DNA of 20,734 bases from Clostridiales bacterium (GCA_018376855.1 JAHAAN010000062.1:1-20734); one strand, 5' to 3'; shown: positions 5,425 to 13,889, numbered from the stretch's first letter. Notes: generated by a model from the letters alone, not told the origin. A program made the numbers and translations.

Positions 5425-8400
5425 ATGAAACACTACCCTAAATGGTTGCGATGCGTAACTGCCTGTCTGCTTATGTTTCTGCTGATGGGTTGTTCCGTGT
5501 CCAACGCAGAACTATTTGCATCCAACAAAGTGTCTCTCACAAACCGGACAAGCAGTATGCAAGCGGCTTATTCCGGTTCGGCGGATCATTCATCCGTAAG
5601 TCTTGCCGCAAATGTGTCAAGCGTGTCTGCTCCGGGTTCCGTCAGCGCTGTTGCCGCAAGTCGGACATCAATTAACGTCTCCTGGTCAAAATCTTCCGAT
5701 GCGGAAGCATATTTTTTAAAACGCTATAATGCTTCTACGGGTGAATGGGACATCATTGCACAGACAACAGGGCTTTCCTTTACAGACAGCAACCTTGCCT
5801 CCGGCGCAACGTACCGTTACCATGTAGTCGCCTACAAATTTATCAACGGTTCGATCTGCTTTGCGCCGGTAAGCGTCGAAGCCTCTGCCTCTACGCCGCT
5901 GTACGCGCATGCACCCGCTCGTGTAAACGCAACGGCGCAAAGCCGCACCTCTATCAACATTTCATGGTCTGCGGCTGCCGGCGCCGACGCTTACTTCCTC
6001 AAGCGGTATAATCCCTCTACGAATCAATGGGACATCATTGCGCAGACCACAGGGCTTTCCTTTACGGATACCAACTGCTCTGCAAATACTACCTACCGTT
6101 ATCATGTAGTCGCCTATACAACCTTTGACGGCTCTATTCACTTTGCACCAGTAAGCGCTGAAGCATCCGCCACGACGCCGCTATATGTCTACGCGCCTTC
6201 TTCCGTCAGCGCCGCGGCTGCAAACCCGTCCACAATAAATATTCATTGGTCCAGCGCAGTCGGTGCAGACGCATATTTCCTCAAGCGCTACAACGCATCC
6301 ACCAACGAATGGGATATTATTGCCCAAACTACCGGACTTTCTTTTACCGACAGCAACCGCACTCCGGGCACGAATTACCGTTATCATGTGGTGGCGTATG
6401 CAACTGTTGACGGTTCTATTCGCTTTGCTCCTGTCAGCGCCGAAGCCTCGGCAACGACTCCGCTGTACATTTATGCGCCAAACGAAGTAAAGGCTACGCT
6501 GAACAGTGCGTACTCCGTAAAAATCAAATGGTCCGCTTCCGCCAACGCTGCCGGATATTTCCTCAAGCGCTACAATCCTTCAAACGGTCAGTGGGATATT
6601 ATTTATCAGACAAACGGCCGCGACTTTACCGACAACACCTGCCAGCCCGAAACGCAGTACCGTTACCATATCGTGGCATACCGCTATGTAAACGACACCC
6701 TGCACTTCGCACCGGTAAGCGCCGAAGCCGTTATTACAACACCTTCCTTCGGAGCTGCGCCCGCCTCAATCGAAATCTCAGCGGCGGCAACCTCCATAAC
6801 GCTTACATGGGCAGCCGCTCCCGGCGCTGCGGGCTATGCGATCAAGCGCCTGAACACCTCAACCGGCGTTTGGGATGTAATCTCTCAGACCGGCGCGACC
6901 ACCTTTACTGACAAGAACCTTACGCCTAATCGCTCCTATAGCTATCATGTGGTGCCGTTTGCAAGCGGCGCAGCTACCCACTACGGCGCTGCCAGCGCGA
7001 CTGTAACGGCAAGCACGCCCATAGTTTCCGGTCCGGCTTCCATAACCGCATATTCTGCCGGACGCAGCGAAATCACCGTTCATTGGGATATGGGCGATTT
7101 AGCGGACGGCTACGTTCTGCGGCGTGCCGAATCCCCGGACGGGCCTTTCAGCAACGTTGTATCGACCGCTAACAGAAGCTATACGGATACCGGACTGACT
7201 GCCGACAAAACCTATTATTATGATGTGCAGGCTTACCGAATCGTAAACGGAACGATCTGGTACGCACCCTCGCCTTGCATTGCTTCGGCAGAGCCTAAGA
7301 GCGAATCGGCCTCCTACAGCAGTGCAGGCTACAACTCCAACCGCATCGTGGGTCTGGATCACAGCGGCCGCGCATTTTCAACCGTCAGCGGCTATCAAAG
7401 CGGCCGCTCGGTGGGCATCATGTACTGGCCGTGGTTCGGAACGGGCGCACCGTTTTTCAAAGAAATTTATGATAACACCAAGATCCTCGCCAAGCCAAAC
7501 GGTTTTGACGAGCTATTCCACCAAAGCACCTATGACAGCCCCGCAAATGAAACGCATTACTGGGGCGAGCCACTTTGGGGATACTACCATTCCAAAGACC
7601 CCTATATCATTCGCAAGCATTTGGAGCTGCTCACCACTGCGGGCGTGGATTTCCTGTTCTTCGACACCACCAACGCATGGACCTACGCCGAGGCGGTCAT
7701 CGACATCATGCGCGTGATGGACGAAATGCAGCGTGAAGGCTGGAACCCGCCGCGCATCGTATTCTACACGCATTCGCATTCCTTAGATACGATCCGTTCG
7801 GTTTATAACGACATTTACAAAAAGAACCTTTACCCCAACACCTGGTACAGAATCGGCGGGAAGCCGGTGATCATCGGCTTTACCACCGTGGCAGACGACT
7901 TAGCCGAAGCTGCCGTGAGAAACGACAGCAGCTATAACCCCGCGCCGCTTTCATCGGAAATTCTGAACTTCTTTACCTTTAAGATGCCGCAGTGGCCGGA
8001 TGAAGCCTACCGCAGCAACGGCGTGCCGTGGATAGAATTCAGTTATCCCCAGCCGATGCACACAAACATCATGAATGTCTCCGCGGCGTCAAACACCATG
8101 CTGCCCTTCTCCTTCTCTCTGACGCGAGGGCTGAACAACTGGGGACGCGGCTACAACGTGAATACCCATGCCAACAACTATGCGGACGCCGTAAATACCG
8201 GAACATTCTTCCAAAGCTCATGGGATACCGTGCTCAACGCCTCCGTGAAACCGGAGATCGTAACGGTGAACGGCTGGAACCAATGGGTGGCAAGCAAGAG
8301 CATGTACGACGGCGAATACAGCTTCTGCGACGTTGCCAACATGGAATTTTCTGCAGACATTGAAATGATGAAGGGCGGCTACGGCGATCTGTATTATCAA

Positions 8401-9033
8401 ATGCTTGCCAAAAACATCCGCGCTTACAAAGGAATCGCGGCAGGCGCAACGGGATACATCTCCAAAACCATCAACATCAACGGAAGCGCCAGCCAGTGGG
8501 ACAATGTAAACGCCGTCTTCCGCGACATCGGCGTCGCTAACTACGGCCGGAACTACATCAACGCCGCCGGCACGGAAACCTATGTGCAAAGCGCGCCCAG
8601 AAACAACATTCAAGAGGTTCGCGTAACAAAGGACAGCAGCTATCTCTACTTCTATATCCGCTGCTCAAACGACATTACCTCGCCTTCGGATTCGCGCTGG
8701 ATGAATATCTTGATCGGCACCGGAACGCCTTCCTCCAAGGGCTGGCAGGGCTACGAATATGTTGTAAACCGCTCCGTAAGCGGCAGCGTTTCCAACGTGG
8801 AAAGGCTAAACGGCAATTTCACAGGCTCTGTAACCGGCCAAGCGCAGCTCTCTCAAAACGGCAGCGTGCTTCAGGTGCGCATCCCGCGCAGCGCGCTGGG
8901 GCTGAGCGCCAACAGCAACACCTTCTACTTCAAGGTTGCTGACAGCGTTGAGAACCCGTCCGACATCATGAGCTACTACACCTCCGGCAGCTCGCTGCCT
9001 ATGGGCAGACTCAGCTTCCAGTATAACGACTGA
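5425..9033 (+). CDS. Secreted lipoprotein: six FN3 domains, GH99/GH71-like domain, CBM9/DOMON-like C-terminus
   Basis: About 1,202 residues. AAAGGAG at 5410-5416 suits the ATG at 5425; an in-frame ATG at 5419 is too close. A basic N-terminus, a hydrophobic stretch and LLMGC give a lipoprotein signal (lipidated Cys23), so the protein is anchored on the outer face of the membrane. Six FN3 domains span about residues 67-625; the first four repeat every 94 residues (…FLKRYN…WDIIAQTTG…FTD…YRYHVVAY…FAPVSAEA…). Residues 657-1004 resemble the GH99/GH71/WbsX-type (beta/alpha)8 enzymes: GIMYWPWFG, DPYIIRKHLELL, GVDFLFFDTTN, KPVIIGF, VTVNGWNQW. Residues 1009-1202 form a beta-rich CBM9/DOMON-like module (INGSASQWDNV…VRVTKDSSYLYFYIR…LQVRIPRSALGL). 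A polysaccharide-binding or -degrading role, perhaps on mannan-type glycans, is inference. The glutamates expected at the GH99 active site (family NEWHE) appear as G and Q here. It is transcribed alone, with a strong terminator. Confidence 0.85.
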   Translation: MKHYPKWLRCVTACLLMFLLMGCSVSNAELFASNKVSLTNRTSSMQAAYSGSADHSSVSLAANVSSVSAPGSVSAVAASRTSINVSWSKSSDAEAYFLKRYNASTGEWDIIAQTTGLSFTDSNLASGATYRYHVVAYKFINGSICFAPVSVEASASTPLYAHAPARVNATAQSRTSINISWSAAAGADAYFLKRYNPSTNQWDIIAQTTGLSFTDTNCSANTTYRYHVVAYTTFDGSIHFAPVSAEASATTPLYVYAPSSVSAAAANPSTINIHWSSAVGADAYFLKRYNASTNEWDIIAQTTGLSFTDSNRTPGTNYRYHVVAYATVDGSIRFAPVSAEASATTPLYIYAPNEVKATLNSAYSVKIKWSASANAAGYFLKRYNPSNGQWDIIYQTNGRDFTDNTCQPETQYRYHIVAYRYVNDTLHFAPVSAEAVITTPSFGAAPASIEISAAATSITLTWAAAPGAAGYAIKRLNTSTGVWDVISQTGATTFTDKNLTPNRSYSYHVVPFASGAATHYGAASATVTASTPIVSGPASITAYSAGRSEITVHWDMGDLADGYVLRRAESPDGPFSNVVSTANRSYTDTGLTADKTYYYDVQAYRIVNGTIWYAPSPCIASAEPKSESASYSSAGYNSNRIVGLDHSGRAFSTVSGYQSGRSVGIMYWPWFGTGAPFFKEIYDNTKILAKPNGFDELFHQSTYDSPANETHYWGEPLWGYYHSKDPYIIRKHLELLTTAGVDFLFFDTTNAWTYAEAVIDIMRVMDEMQREGWNPPRIVFYTHSHSLDTIRSVYNDIYKKNLYPNTWYRIGGKPVIIGFTTVADDLAEAAVRNDSSYNPAPLSSEILNFFTFKMPQWPDEAYRSNGVPWIEFSYPQPMHTNIMNVSAASNTMLPFSFSLTRGLNNWGRGYNVNTHANNYADAVNTGTFFQSSWDTVLNASVKPEIVTVNGWNQWVASKSMYDGEYSFCDVANMEFSADIEMMKGGYGDLYYQMLAKNIRAYKGIAAGATGYISKTININGSASQWDNVNAVFRDIGVANYGRNYINAAGTETYVQSAPRNNIQEVRVTKDSSYLYFYIRCSNDITSPSDSRWMNILIGTGTPSSKGWQGYEYVVNRSVSGSVSNVERLNGNFTGSVTGQAQLSQNGSVLQVRIPRSALGLSANSNTFYFKVADSVENPSDIMSYYTSGSSLPMGRLSFQYND

Positions 9034-9049
9034 TCCTTTTTACAGCAAA

Positions 9050-9075
9050 GGCGGGCATATATGCCCGCCTTTTTT
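9050..9075 (+). terminator. Strong Rho-independent terminator of the lipoprotein gene
   Basis: GGCGGGCAT / ATGCCCGCC, 9-bp perfect stem with an AT centre, followed by TTTTTT. Confidence 0.93.
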
Positions 9076-9257
9076 ATTTTATCGCTTGCTTCTCTTCGTT
9101 TGCAAGGCACGAGCCCTAAAACGAAATCTATCCCCTGTTAAAACTTTTATTAATGCGCTATAAAAACAATTCAACGCCCATTGCTCTCGCGCCTTGCGAA
9201 GTAAGCATCTCTAATTTTTCCATTTAAAACATTTTACCGAAAATCAATAAAATATTA

Positions 9258-9299
9258 TTGACATTCAAGAAAGGCTTGCTTATGATATGTTTATAAACA
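9258..9299 (+). promoter_or_regulatory. Promoter and operator candidate of the DUF2975-HTH operon
   Basis: TTGACA (9258-9263), a 17-bp spacer and TATGAT (9281-9286). Directly after the -10 is a perfect 12-bp palindrome, TGTTTATAAACA (9288-9299), covering the expected start site. The small HTH protein encoded by the same operon is the obvious candidate to bind it. Confidence 0.75.
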
Positions 9300-9332
9300 C
9301 AATTCTGTCTGAAACGATCGGAGGAATCTGAT

Positions 9333-9806
9333 ATGCTTAGAATCTCAAAAAAATATTCTGTTATACTCTCGCTGCTGCTCGCGGCTGCTTTTTTCATTGT
9401 GCTGGCTGTGTTAGCGGCAGCTATGCCTGCGTTAATAGAGCTGTTTATTCAAACGCCGGACGGCATTATCAACCGCAGTGAGATCACCGCCGGTGATCGG
9501 ATCTTCATGCTGATCCTCAGTTATTTAATCCTTGCCTCCGCTATGACTGCCGATATTCTCATGTTTATTTTATTGCTGCGCGTTCGCGCGGGGCTTGTAT
9601 TTACGCCTCGAAGCGTTGCGCTCATACGCGGCGTTTCATGGTGCTGCATTCTCTTCGGCGTTCTGTTTGCCGTTCTCTGCCTTTATTTTCAGCTGGCGTT
9701 AGCCATTGCCTTTGCCGCGCTCTTTTTAGGGCTTTGCATACGAATCGTAAAAAACGTTTTGGAAGAAGCCACGGAAATCAAATCAGAAAACGATCTTACA
9801 GTATAA
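9333..9806 (+). CDS. DUF2975 family membrane protein, 157 aa
   Basis: Four predicted membrane helices: about residues 9-33, 57-81, 98-117 and 119-140, joined by a short outside loop (IQTPDGIINRSEITAGDRI). The motif FTPRSVALIRGVSWCCILFG matches the DUF2975 pattern (F.…S…LR.ISW..I). GGAGG eight bases before the ATG supports the start. Members of this family are usually encoded next to a small HTH regulator of the YozG type, as here (gap of 15 nt). The function of the family is unknown; a role in sensing membrane state and controlling the partner regulator is inference. Confidence 0.88.
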   Translation: MLRISKKYSVILSLLLAAAFFIVLAVLAAAMPALIELFIQTPDGIINRSEITAGDRIFMLILSYLILASAMTADILMFILLLRVRAGLVFTPRSVALIRGVSWCCILFGVLFAVLCLYFQLALAIAFAALFLGLCIRIVKNVLEEATEIKSENDLTV

Positions 9807-9821
9807 AGGCGGAAAAAAACA

Positions 9822-10031
9822 ATGATTATGGTTAATTTAGATGTCATGATGGCCAAGCGAAAGATGTCGTTGGGGGAGCTTTCCGAAAAAGTCGGAATCA
9901 CGCTGGCCAACCTTTCGGTGTTGAAAAACAACAAGGCAAAGGCCATACGCTTTTCTACGCTCGATGCGATCTGCCGCGCTCTGAACTGTCGCGTGGAAGA
10001 TATTATAGAATATGTTCCCGAAGAAAAATAG
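9822..10031 (+). CDS. Small HTH regulator of the Cro/CI type (YozG-like), 69 aa
   Basis: The whole protein is one helix-turn-helix domain: LDVMMAKRKMSLGELSEKVGITLANLSVLKNNKAKAIRFSTLDAICRALNCRVEDIIEYVPEEK, with recognition helix in the ITLANLSVLKN region and the family's closing LDAICRALNC..EDI.EY. It has no effector domain. It follows the DUF2975 gene by 15 nt and shares its promoter. Its likely target is the palindrome at 9288-9299 (auto-regulation), which is inference. An alternative start at the second ATG (9828) would shorten it by two residues. Confidence 0.9.
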   Translation: MIMVNLDVMMAKRKMSLGELSEKVGITLANLSVLKNNKAKAIRFSTLDAICRALNCRVEDIIEYVPEEK

Positions 10032-10057
10032 CTTTTGCAGAAAGGAAGTTTTTAAGC

Positions 10058-10102
10058 ATGGATTCTAATGCAAACCGCCTTGTGATGAAGTATTTAAAAT
10101 AG
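10058..10102 (+). pseudogene. Fourteen-codon gene start after the DUF2975-HTH pair, probably a remnant
   Basis: AGAAAGGAAG lies about 11 bases before an ATG that opens MDSNANRLVMKYLK and then stops. This looks like the beginning of a third operon gene that has been cut or interrupted; the following 200 bp are AT-rich and carry no recognisable continuation in any frame. A real 14-aa peptide cannot be excluded. Confidence 0.35.
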
Positions 10103-10331
10103 AATCAAATCAACTGAGAAAATAATTGCTGCAATATCAATAAATTGGATTTTGCGAAAAAAGCCAAAACGATTATCCTATGCTCAAATGGATTAAGCAG
10201 CAAAGCCATCATGGAGATTCTCATTTCAATTTTGGTTTTAGCAAAAACAGCTTTCCTGCTCTGCCGATACGAACAAAGCATTTGCACATAGCTCAAAAAC
10301 TTTTAAAAGAGTCTGCCATTTGGTAAAATAG

Positions 10332-10360
10332 AAAAAAACACCGCCCCGCAAGGCGATGTT
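10332..10360 (-). terminator. Terminator of the lysC-DUF1294 transcript
   Basis: Read on the minus strand, AACATCGCC (10360-10352) pairs with GGCGGTGTT (10345-10337) over 9 bp with one G-T pair, followed by a run of T. Confidence 0.85.
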
Positions 10361-10407
10361 TATAAAAAGCTTCCGAAGCAGTGCCCTGTTTTCCCGCGCA
10401 GGCAGCT

Positions 10408-10677
10408 TCACTTTCCCCATACGCAGGCAGCACAAACCGCCGCGATCTGCAAGGCAAGCAAAAGCGGCACTGCAAGATAAAACTTCCTTTTGCGGGTTTT
10501 ATGGCGGAAGCAATACATTCCCGCCCAGCCGCCCGCACTTCCGCCGGAAGCGCAGAGAAGCAAAAGCGTGCGTTCGCTGATGCGCCGCGCATGACGAACG
10601 GCAAGGCGTTTATCTATTCCGAACGCAGCAAAGGCAGCAAGGCTCATCACGCCGAAATACACCCAAAGCCATTCCAT
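10408..10677 (-). CDS. DUF1294 family membrane protein, 89 aa
   Basis: Family signature is clear: AAFGIDKRLAVRHARRISER, then LLLLCASGGSAGGWAGM and FRHKTRKRKF, with membrane helices at about residues 3-19, 36-54 and 67-86. The role of this family is unknown. Its ATG overlaps the stop codon of the aspartate kinase frame by one base (TAATG), so it is probably translated by coupling. Because the kinase gene is frameshifted upstream, ribosomes may fail to reach this start efficiently, so its expression may have dropped. Confidence 0.9.
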   Translation of the reverse strand: MEWLWVYFGVMSLAAFAAFGIDKRLAVRHARRISERTLLLLCASGGSAGGWAGMYCFRHKTRKRKFYLAVPLLLALQIAAVCAACVWGK

Positions 10678-11908
10678 TACTTGCCGAAAAATTCGTCGTA
10701 AATGGCATTGAGACCGACCTCAAAGGAGGCCTCATCCACGCCTATAATGATATTAAGCTCGCAGGAGCCCTGATCGATCATGCGCACATTGATATCGTGC
10801 CTGCCAAGCGCGGCGAACACCCGCCCGCTCGTGCCTGCCGCACGGATCATGCCGCGGCCCACCACGGCGATCAGCGCAAGCCCGCTCTGCACCTCGATGC
10901 TGTCCGGATGCGCAGTGCGTTCGATCTCGCGCAGCACCTCGTCCTGCTTGTCGCGCAGCTCGCGGTCCGCCACCACGATGCTCATGGTGTCGATCCCCGT
11001 GGGCATATGCTCAAAGGAGATGCCATGCTTTTCAAGCGCCTGAAGCACCTTGCGGCCAAAGCCGCGCTCCACATTCATCATATCTTTCTCCAGCGTGATG
11101 ACCGTAAAGCCCTTTTTGCCGGCAATTCCCGTAACCACGGTTTCGCGATCATCCTTATCCACCTTGGCCACGATCATCGTGCCGTTCTCCTGCGGCGCGT
11201 TCGTGTTTCGGATATTGATCGGAATCCCGCACCGGCTCACGGGGAAGATGGCGTCCTCATGCAGCACGGTAGCGCCCATATAGGAAAGCTCGCGCAGCTC
11301 GCGGTAGGTGATATAGTCGACGACGTGCGGATGCTCGATGATGCGCGGGTCGGCCGCCAGCACGCCGGACACGTCCGTCCAGTTCTCATACAGCCGTAGA
11401 AGCCGGGGATAACGGCGTTTCTATGCTTGCTCAGGCGTTCACCCATCAGCCGGTTCGTTTCCTCCGCATCAAATACGCCCTTTTCGTTAAAGCGAATGAC
11501 CTCGGCCGCATCCACAAATTCCCAGCCGAGCGCAGCAGCCATAATCAAGCCGTTGAGATACTCGCCGCGCGAGCCTGCATAATCCCTCTTTGCGCCGGAG
11601 GCAAGATTGCGGTAGACCTCGTCAAGCTCCGGGGCAATGTCATAAGAAAGCCCAAGCTGCTGAACGATCTGCGTATACCGAGTGCGGATCGGCTCGAACG
11701 CCACGTCGATATTCTTGCCCGTCGTAGCCAGATCATAGCAATAATAGAGCAAATCGGTGATCTTATCGTCCTCCTTAAAGCGCTTGCCCGGCGCAGACGG
11801 CACCACATACCGGCGTTCTTCGTCGGCACGCAGAATCTCGATCACCTTTTTAAACTGAGAGGCGTCCGCCAAGGAGCTGCCTCCAAATTTTGTTACCTTA
11901 ATTCCCAT
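10677..11908 (-). pseudogene. lysC: Aspartate kinase gene broken by internal deletion and frameshift
   Basis: Aspartate kinase makes aspartyl phosphate, the first step to lysine, threonine, methionine and diaminopimelate. The first 172 codons are normal (start MGIKVTKFGGSSLADA; later SRGEYLNGLIMAAALG and VIPGFYG). At 11393 the frame changes: after FYG the next sense sequence, one base back, is LYENWTDVSGVLAADPR, and it runs on for 238 codons through both ACT domains to 10677. Intact relatives carry about 28 more residues here, including the conserved KTFSRGGSDITG segment of the active site. A deletion of about 85 nt (length 1 more than a multiple of 3) explains this. A perfect promoter and a GGGGGAA ribosome binding site remain, so the loss looks recent, or it may be an assembly error. 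A GTG at 11372 could start an ACT-domain fragment. Confidence 0.88.
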
Positions 11909-11945
11909 TGATTAATTCCCCCAAAGCTCCGTTAAAATTGATAAA

Positions 11946-11974
11946 ATTATAGCTGTTTCGGGCTATTTTGTCAA
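11946..11974 (-). promoter_or_regulatory. Consensus promoter of lysC
   Basis: On the minus strand TTGACA (11974-11969), a 17-bp spacer and TATAAT (11951-11946). The leader to the ATG is only about 30 nt, so no lysine riboswitch fits. Confidence 0.88.
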
Positions 11975-12026
11975 CCGAGGTCATTCTGCCCTCTCTTCTC
12001 CTTTGCGCCGATAAAACCGAAAGCCG

Positions 12027-12542
12027 TCATGATAAATCAATGTTTATTTCATACTTATCATCAATCAGCACATAACTCGCATTATGCCTTTGAGCAAGCT
12101 GCAAAAAGCGTGCATTATCCTCTAAAACACTTTCCATAGTACACCCTTCATCATCCAAGCGGCTTTCTATAACGCTTGCATATTTTTTTATGTCGGCAAA
12201 GTGCTCCTTAATATAATTTTCACTCATGATAAGGCAGTAGTATTTGATATATTCAAGATATTTCTCCTCAAAATCCTTTGCCCAATAAAAAGGAACATAA
12301 CACCCCTCGATGATAAGATTTTGCTTGTTTTCTATAACCGTTTTAATGATTTCACGAACAACAGGCCATAAATAAGCGGTAAGCTCACAATCATCTTCAG
12401 GCGTAAGTTTGGTGCAGCCGCTGCGAATTAACCCCATTTTCAAATGGTCTATTGATAAATAGGGATACTGATATTTTTCAAGCAGCTTTTGAGCAAGCGC
12501 AGTCTTCCCTGTGTGCGATGCACCGGTAATTAAAATAATCAT
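12027..12542 (-). CDS. P-loop kinase / AAA-type NTPase, 171 aa, probably acquired
   Basis: The start at 12542 is set by GGGGAGA eight bases upstream; the frame extends further 5' but the added residues look non-coding. MIILITGASHTGKTALAQKLL is a textbook Walker A (GASHTGKT, residues 7-14). YPYLSIDHLKMGLIRSG and QNLIIEGCYVPF (a Walker B-like strand) fit small-molecule kinases of the adenylate kinase/shikimate kinase type. The substrate cannot be told. Its codon use is markedly AT-richer than the DUF1015 gene upstream (many Lys, Ile, Tyr, Asn), suggesting horizontal transfer. It sits 90 nt downstream of that gene and may be read from the same promoter. Confidence 0.75.
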   Translation of the reverse strand: MIILITGASHTGKTALAQKLLEKYQYPYLSIDHLKMGLIRSGCTKLTPEDDCELTAYLWPVVREIIKTVIENKQNLIIEGCYVPFYWAKDFEEKYLEYIKYYCLIMSENYIKEHFADIKKYASVIESRLDDEGCTMESVLEDNARFLQLAQRHNASYVLIDDKYEINIDLS

Positions 12543-12632
12543 TGTTGTTCTCCCCGGCAAGCGCTGATTTATCGGTTTAATTTTACCACTCTTACAGCTT
12601 GCCGTTTCACAAAATCGCCAACGCAAAAGAGA

Positions 12633-13889
12633 TCATTTTACGATCCTGCGTCCCTCCAAATAATAGCGCTTATCGCATCCCTCGCCCATAGAAAAGGTTT
12701 TGCGCGGCAGCACGCCATTGAGCATAACGGAGCGGAACAGTTGGTTCTTGCCCATAGGCGGCAGCAGGAAACCGACATTGCCCTCCTGCGCGGAAAGGCG
12801 CGCCACGGTTTCCGCCTCGTGAACATAATCCACCGATGCCTCTGGGTGCGCAGCAAGATATTCGTCTAACGCTGCCTGAAGCGTTCCCACGGCAAGCTCG
12901 TGCGTAGGGCTCAGGCGCATGCTGTGCCTCTCTCCGCCGTAAAGAACCGTGATCTCCTGCCCTCCCTGCGCGCACTTCAAGCATGACAGCAGCTGCTGCA
13001 CATCTGCGCCCGTTATAATGCGGTGAATCGGCTCGAATACTAAAGAGTCGTCATGCAAGTTGACCAGTTCAATAAGCGCATAGCGCGCCGGATGCGTCTC
13101 GCGCTCCTGCGGCGAAAGCGTTTCCTTGATTCTCTCCCAGCATGCCTTTGCGGTCGCAAGGGAATGGTTTCCGTCCCCCACGGCATACAGCAGCACAGGC
13201 GTATCCTGAGAAACGCCATATTTTTTTGCGGCCGCCGCGGGATCCGCCAACGCAAGCAGCGCTTTTGCCACGGTCTCCTGCTGCGCGTCCGAAAGCAGAT
13301 AGCCTTCAATCTTTCCTCCGTTCTGCATCAGCTCGGTGCGGTAAACGCGCGCCTGCTCCTGAAAGCCAAGCGGCTCGATCACCGTTTGATCCGGATCGTC
13401 AATCAGCACCATAATATGCGGAAATTCCATCGGCGCATTCTCGCGGATACGCATACGCGGCGGCAAACGGTCTAAGATCGTGCCCTCCGTCGCGCGGATA
13501 AGCGACTGCGACCCCTTGGCGTAATCGTAGTGCTCCAGATCGGCGGCAAGCACCAGCCCTCTGCGCACCGCGCCGCTGTGCAGCGTTCGGCGCACAAAGA
13601 AAATCGCGTTTTTATATTCACGGAAGACGCCCTCGTTCATATACTGTCTTATGGTATGATTAATCTTCCCGATCCGCTCCGCGGGGCGGTCGTTAAGATA
13701 GATCTCCGGGAAAGTTACGCGCAAGGCAGAAGGCGCGTCCCCGACAAATTCTTCCGTTTGCCCCCAATAATCCGCATCGGAAGTAAATTGGTCGCAGGCC
13801 ACGACGCTCCACTTCTTCAAATCGCACCGTTCCTGCGGAACCATAATGTCCGCCGGACAAATTCCCAAAGCTTCCCAGATCTTCTGCAT
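12633..13889 (-). CDS. DUF1015 family protein, 418 aa
   Basis: Full-length member of DUF1015, an uncharacterised cytosolic family common in Clostridia. Recognisable blocks are VVACDQFTSDADYWGQTEE near the start, ALRVTFPEIYLN, GLVLAADLEHYDY, SLIRATEGTILDRLPPRM, FPHIMVLIDDPDQTVIEPL, LYAVGDGNHSLATAKACWE, ALIELVNLHDDSLVFEPIHRI and a C-terminal GCDKRYYLEGRRIVK. The GDGNHS stretch is the most conserved motif and resembles a nucleotide- or phosphate-binding turn, but no activity is established. A GGGGGGA ribosome binding site precedes the ATG, and a promoter lies at 13932-13960. Confidence 0.92.
   Translation of the reverse strand: MQKIWEALGICPADIMVPQERCDLKKWSVVACDQFTSDADYWGQTEEFVGDAPSALRVTFPEIYLNDRPAERIGKINHTIRQYMNEGVFREYKNAIFFVRRTLHSGAVRRGLVLAADLEHYDYAKGSQSLIRATEGTILDRLPPRMRIRENAPMEFPHIMVLIDDPDQTVIEPLGFQEQARVYRTELMQNGGKIEGYLLSDAQQETVAKALLALADPAAAAKKYGVSQDTPVLLYAVGDGNHSLATAKACWERIKETLSPQERETHPARYALIELVNLHDDSLVFEPIHRIITGADVQQLLSCLKCAQGGQEITVLYGGERHSMRLSPTHELAVGTLQAALDEYLAAHPEASVDYVHEAETVARLSAQEGNVGFLLPPMGKNQLFRSVMLNGVLPRKTFSMGEGCDKRYYLEGRRIVK

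Noticed and set aside
5625..7300. CRISPR-like or DNA-level tandem repeat
   Set aside because: The periodicity comes from FN3 protein domains; there are no identical short repeats with unique spacers, and the copies differ at silent sites.
11909..12026. Lysine riboswitch (L-box) before lysC
   Set aside because: The perfect promoter leaves only about 30 nt of leader, too short for the aptamer of roughly 170 nt.
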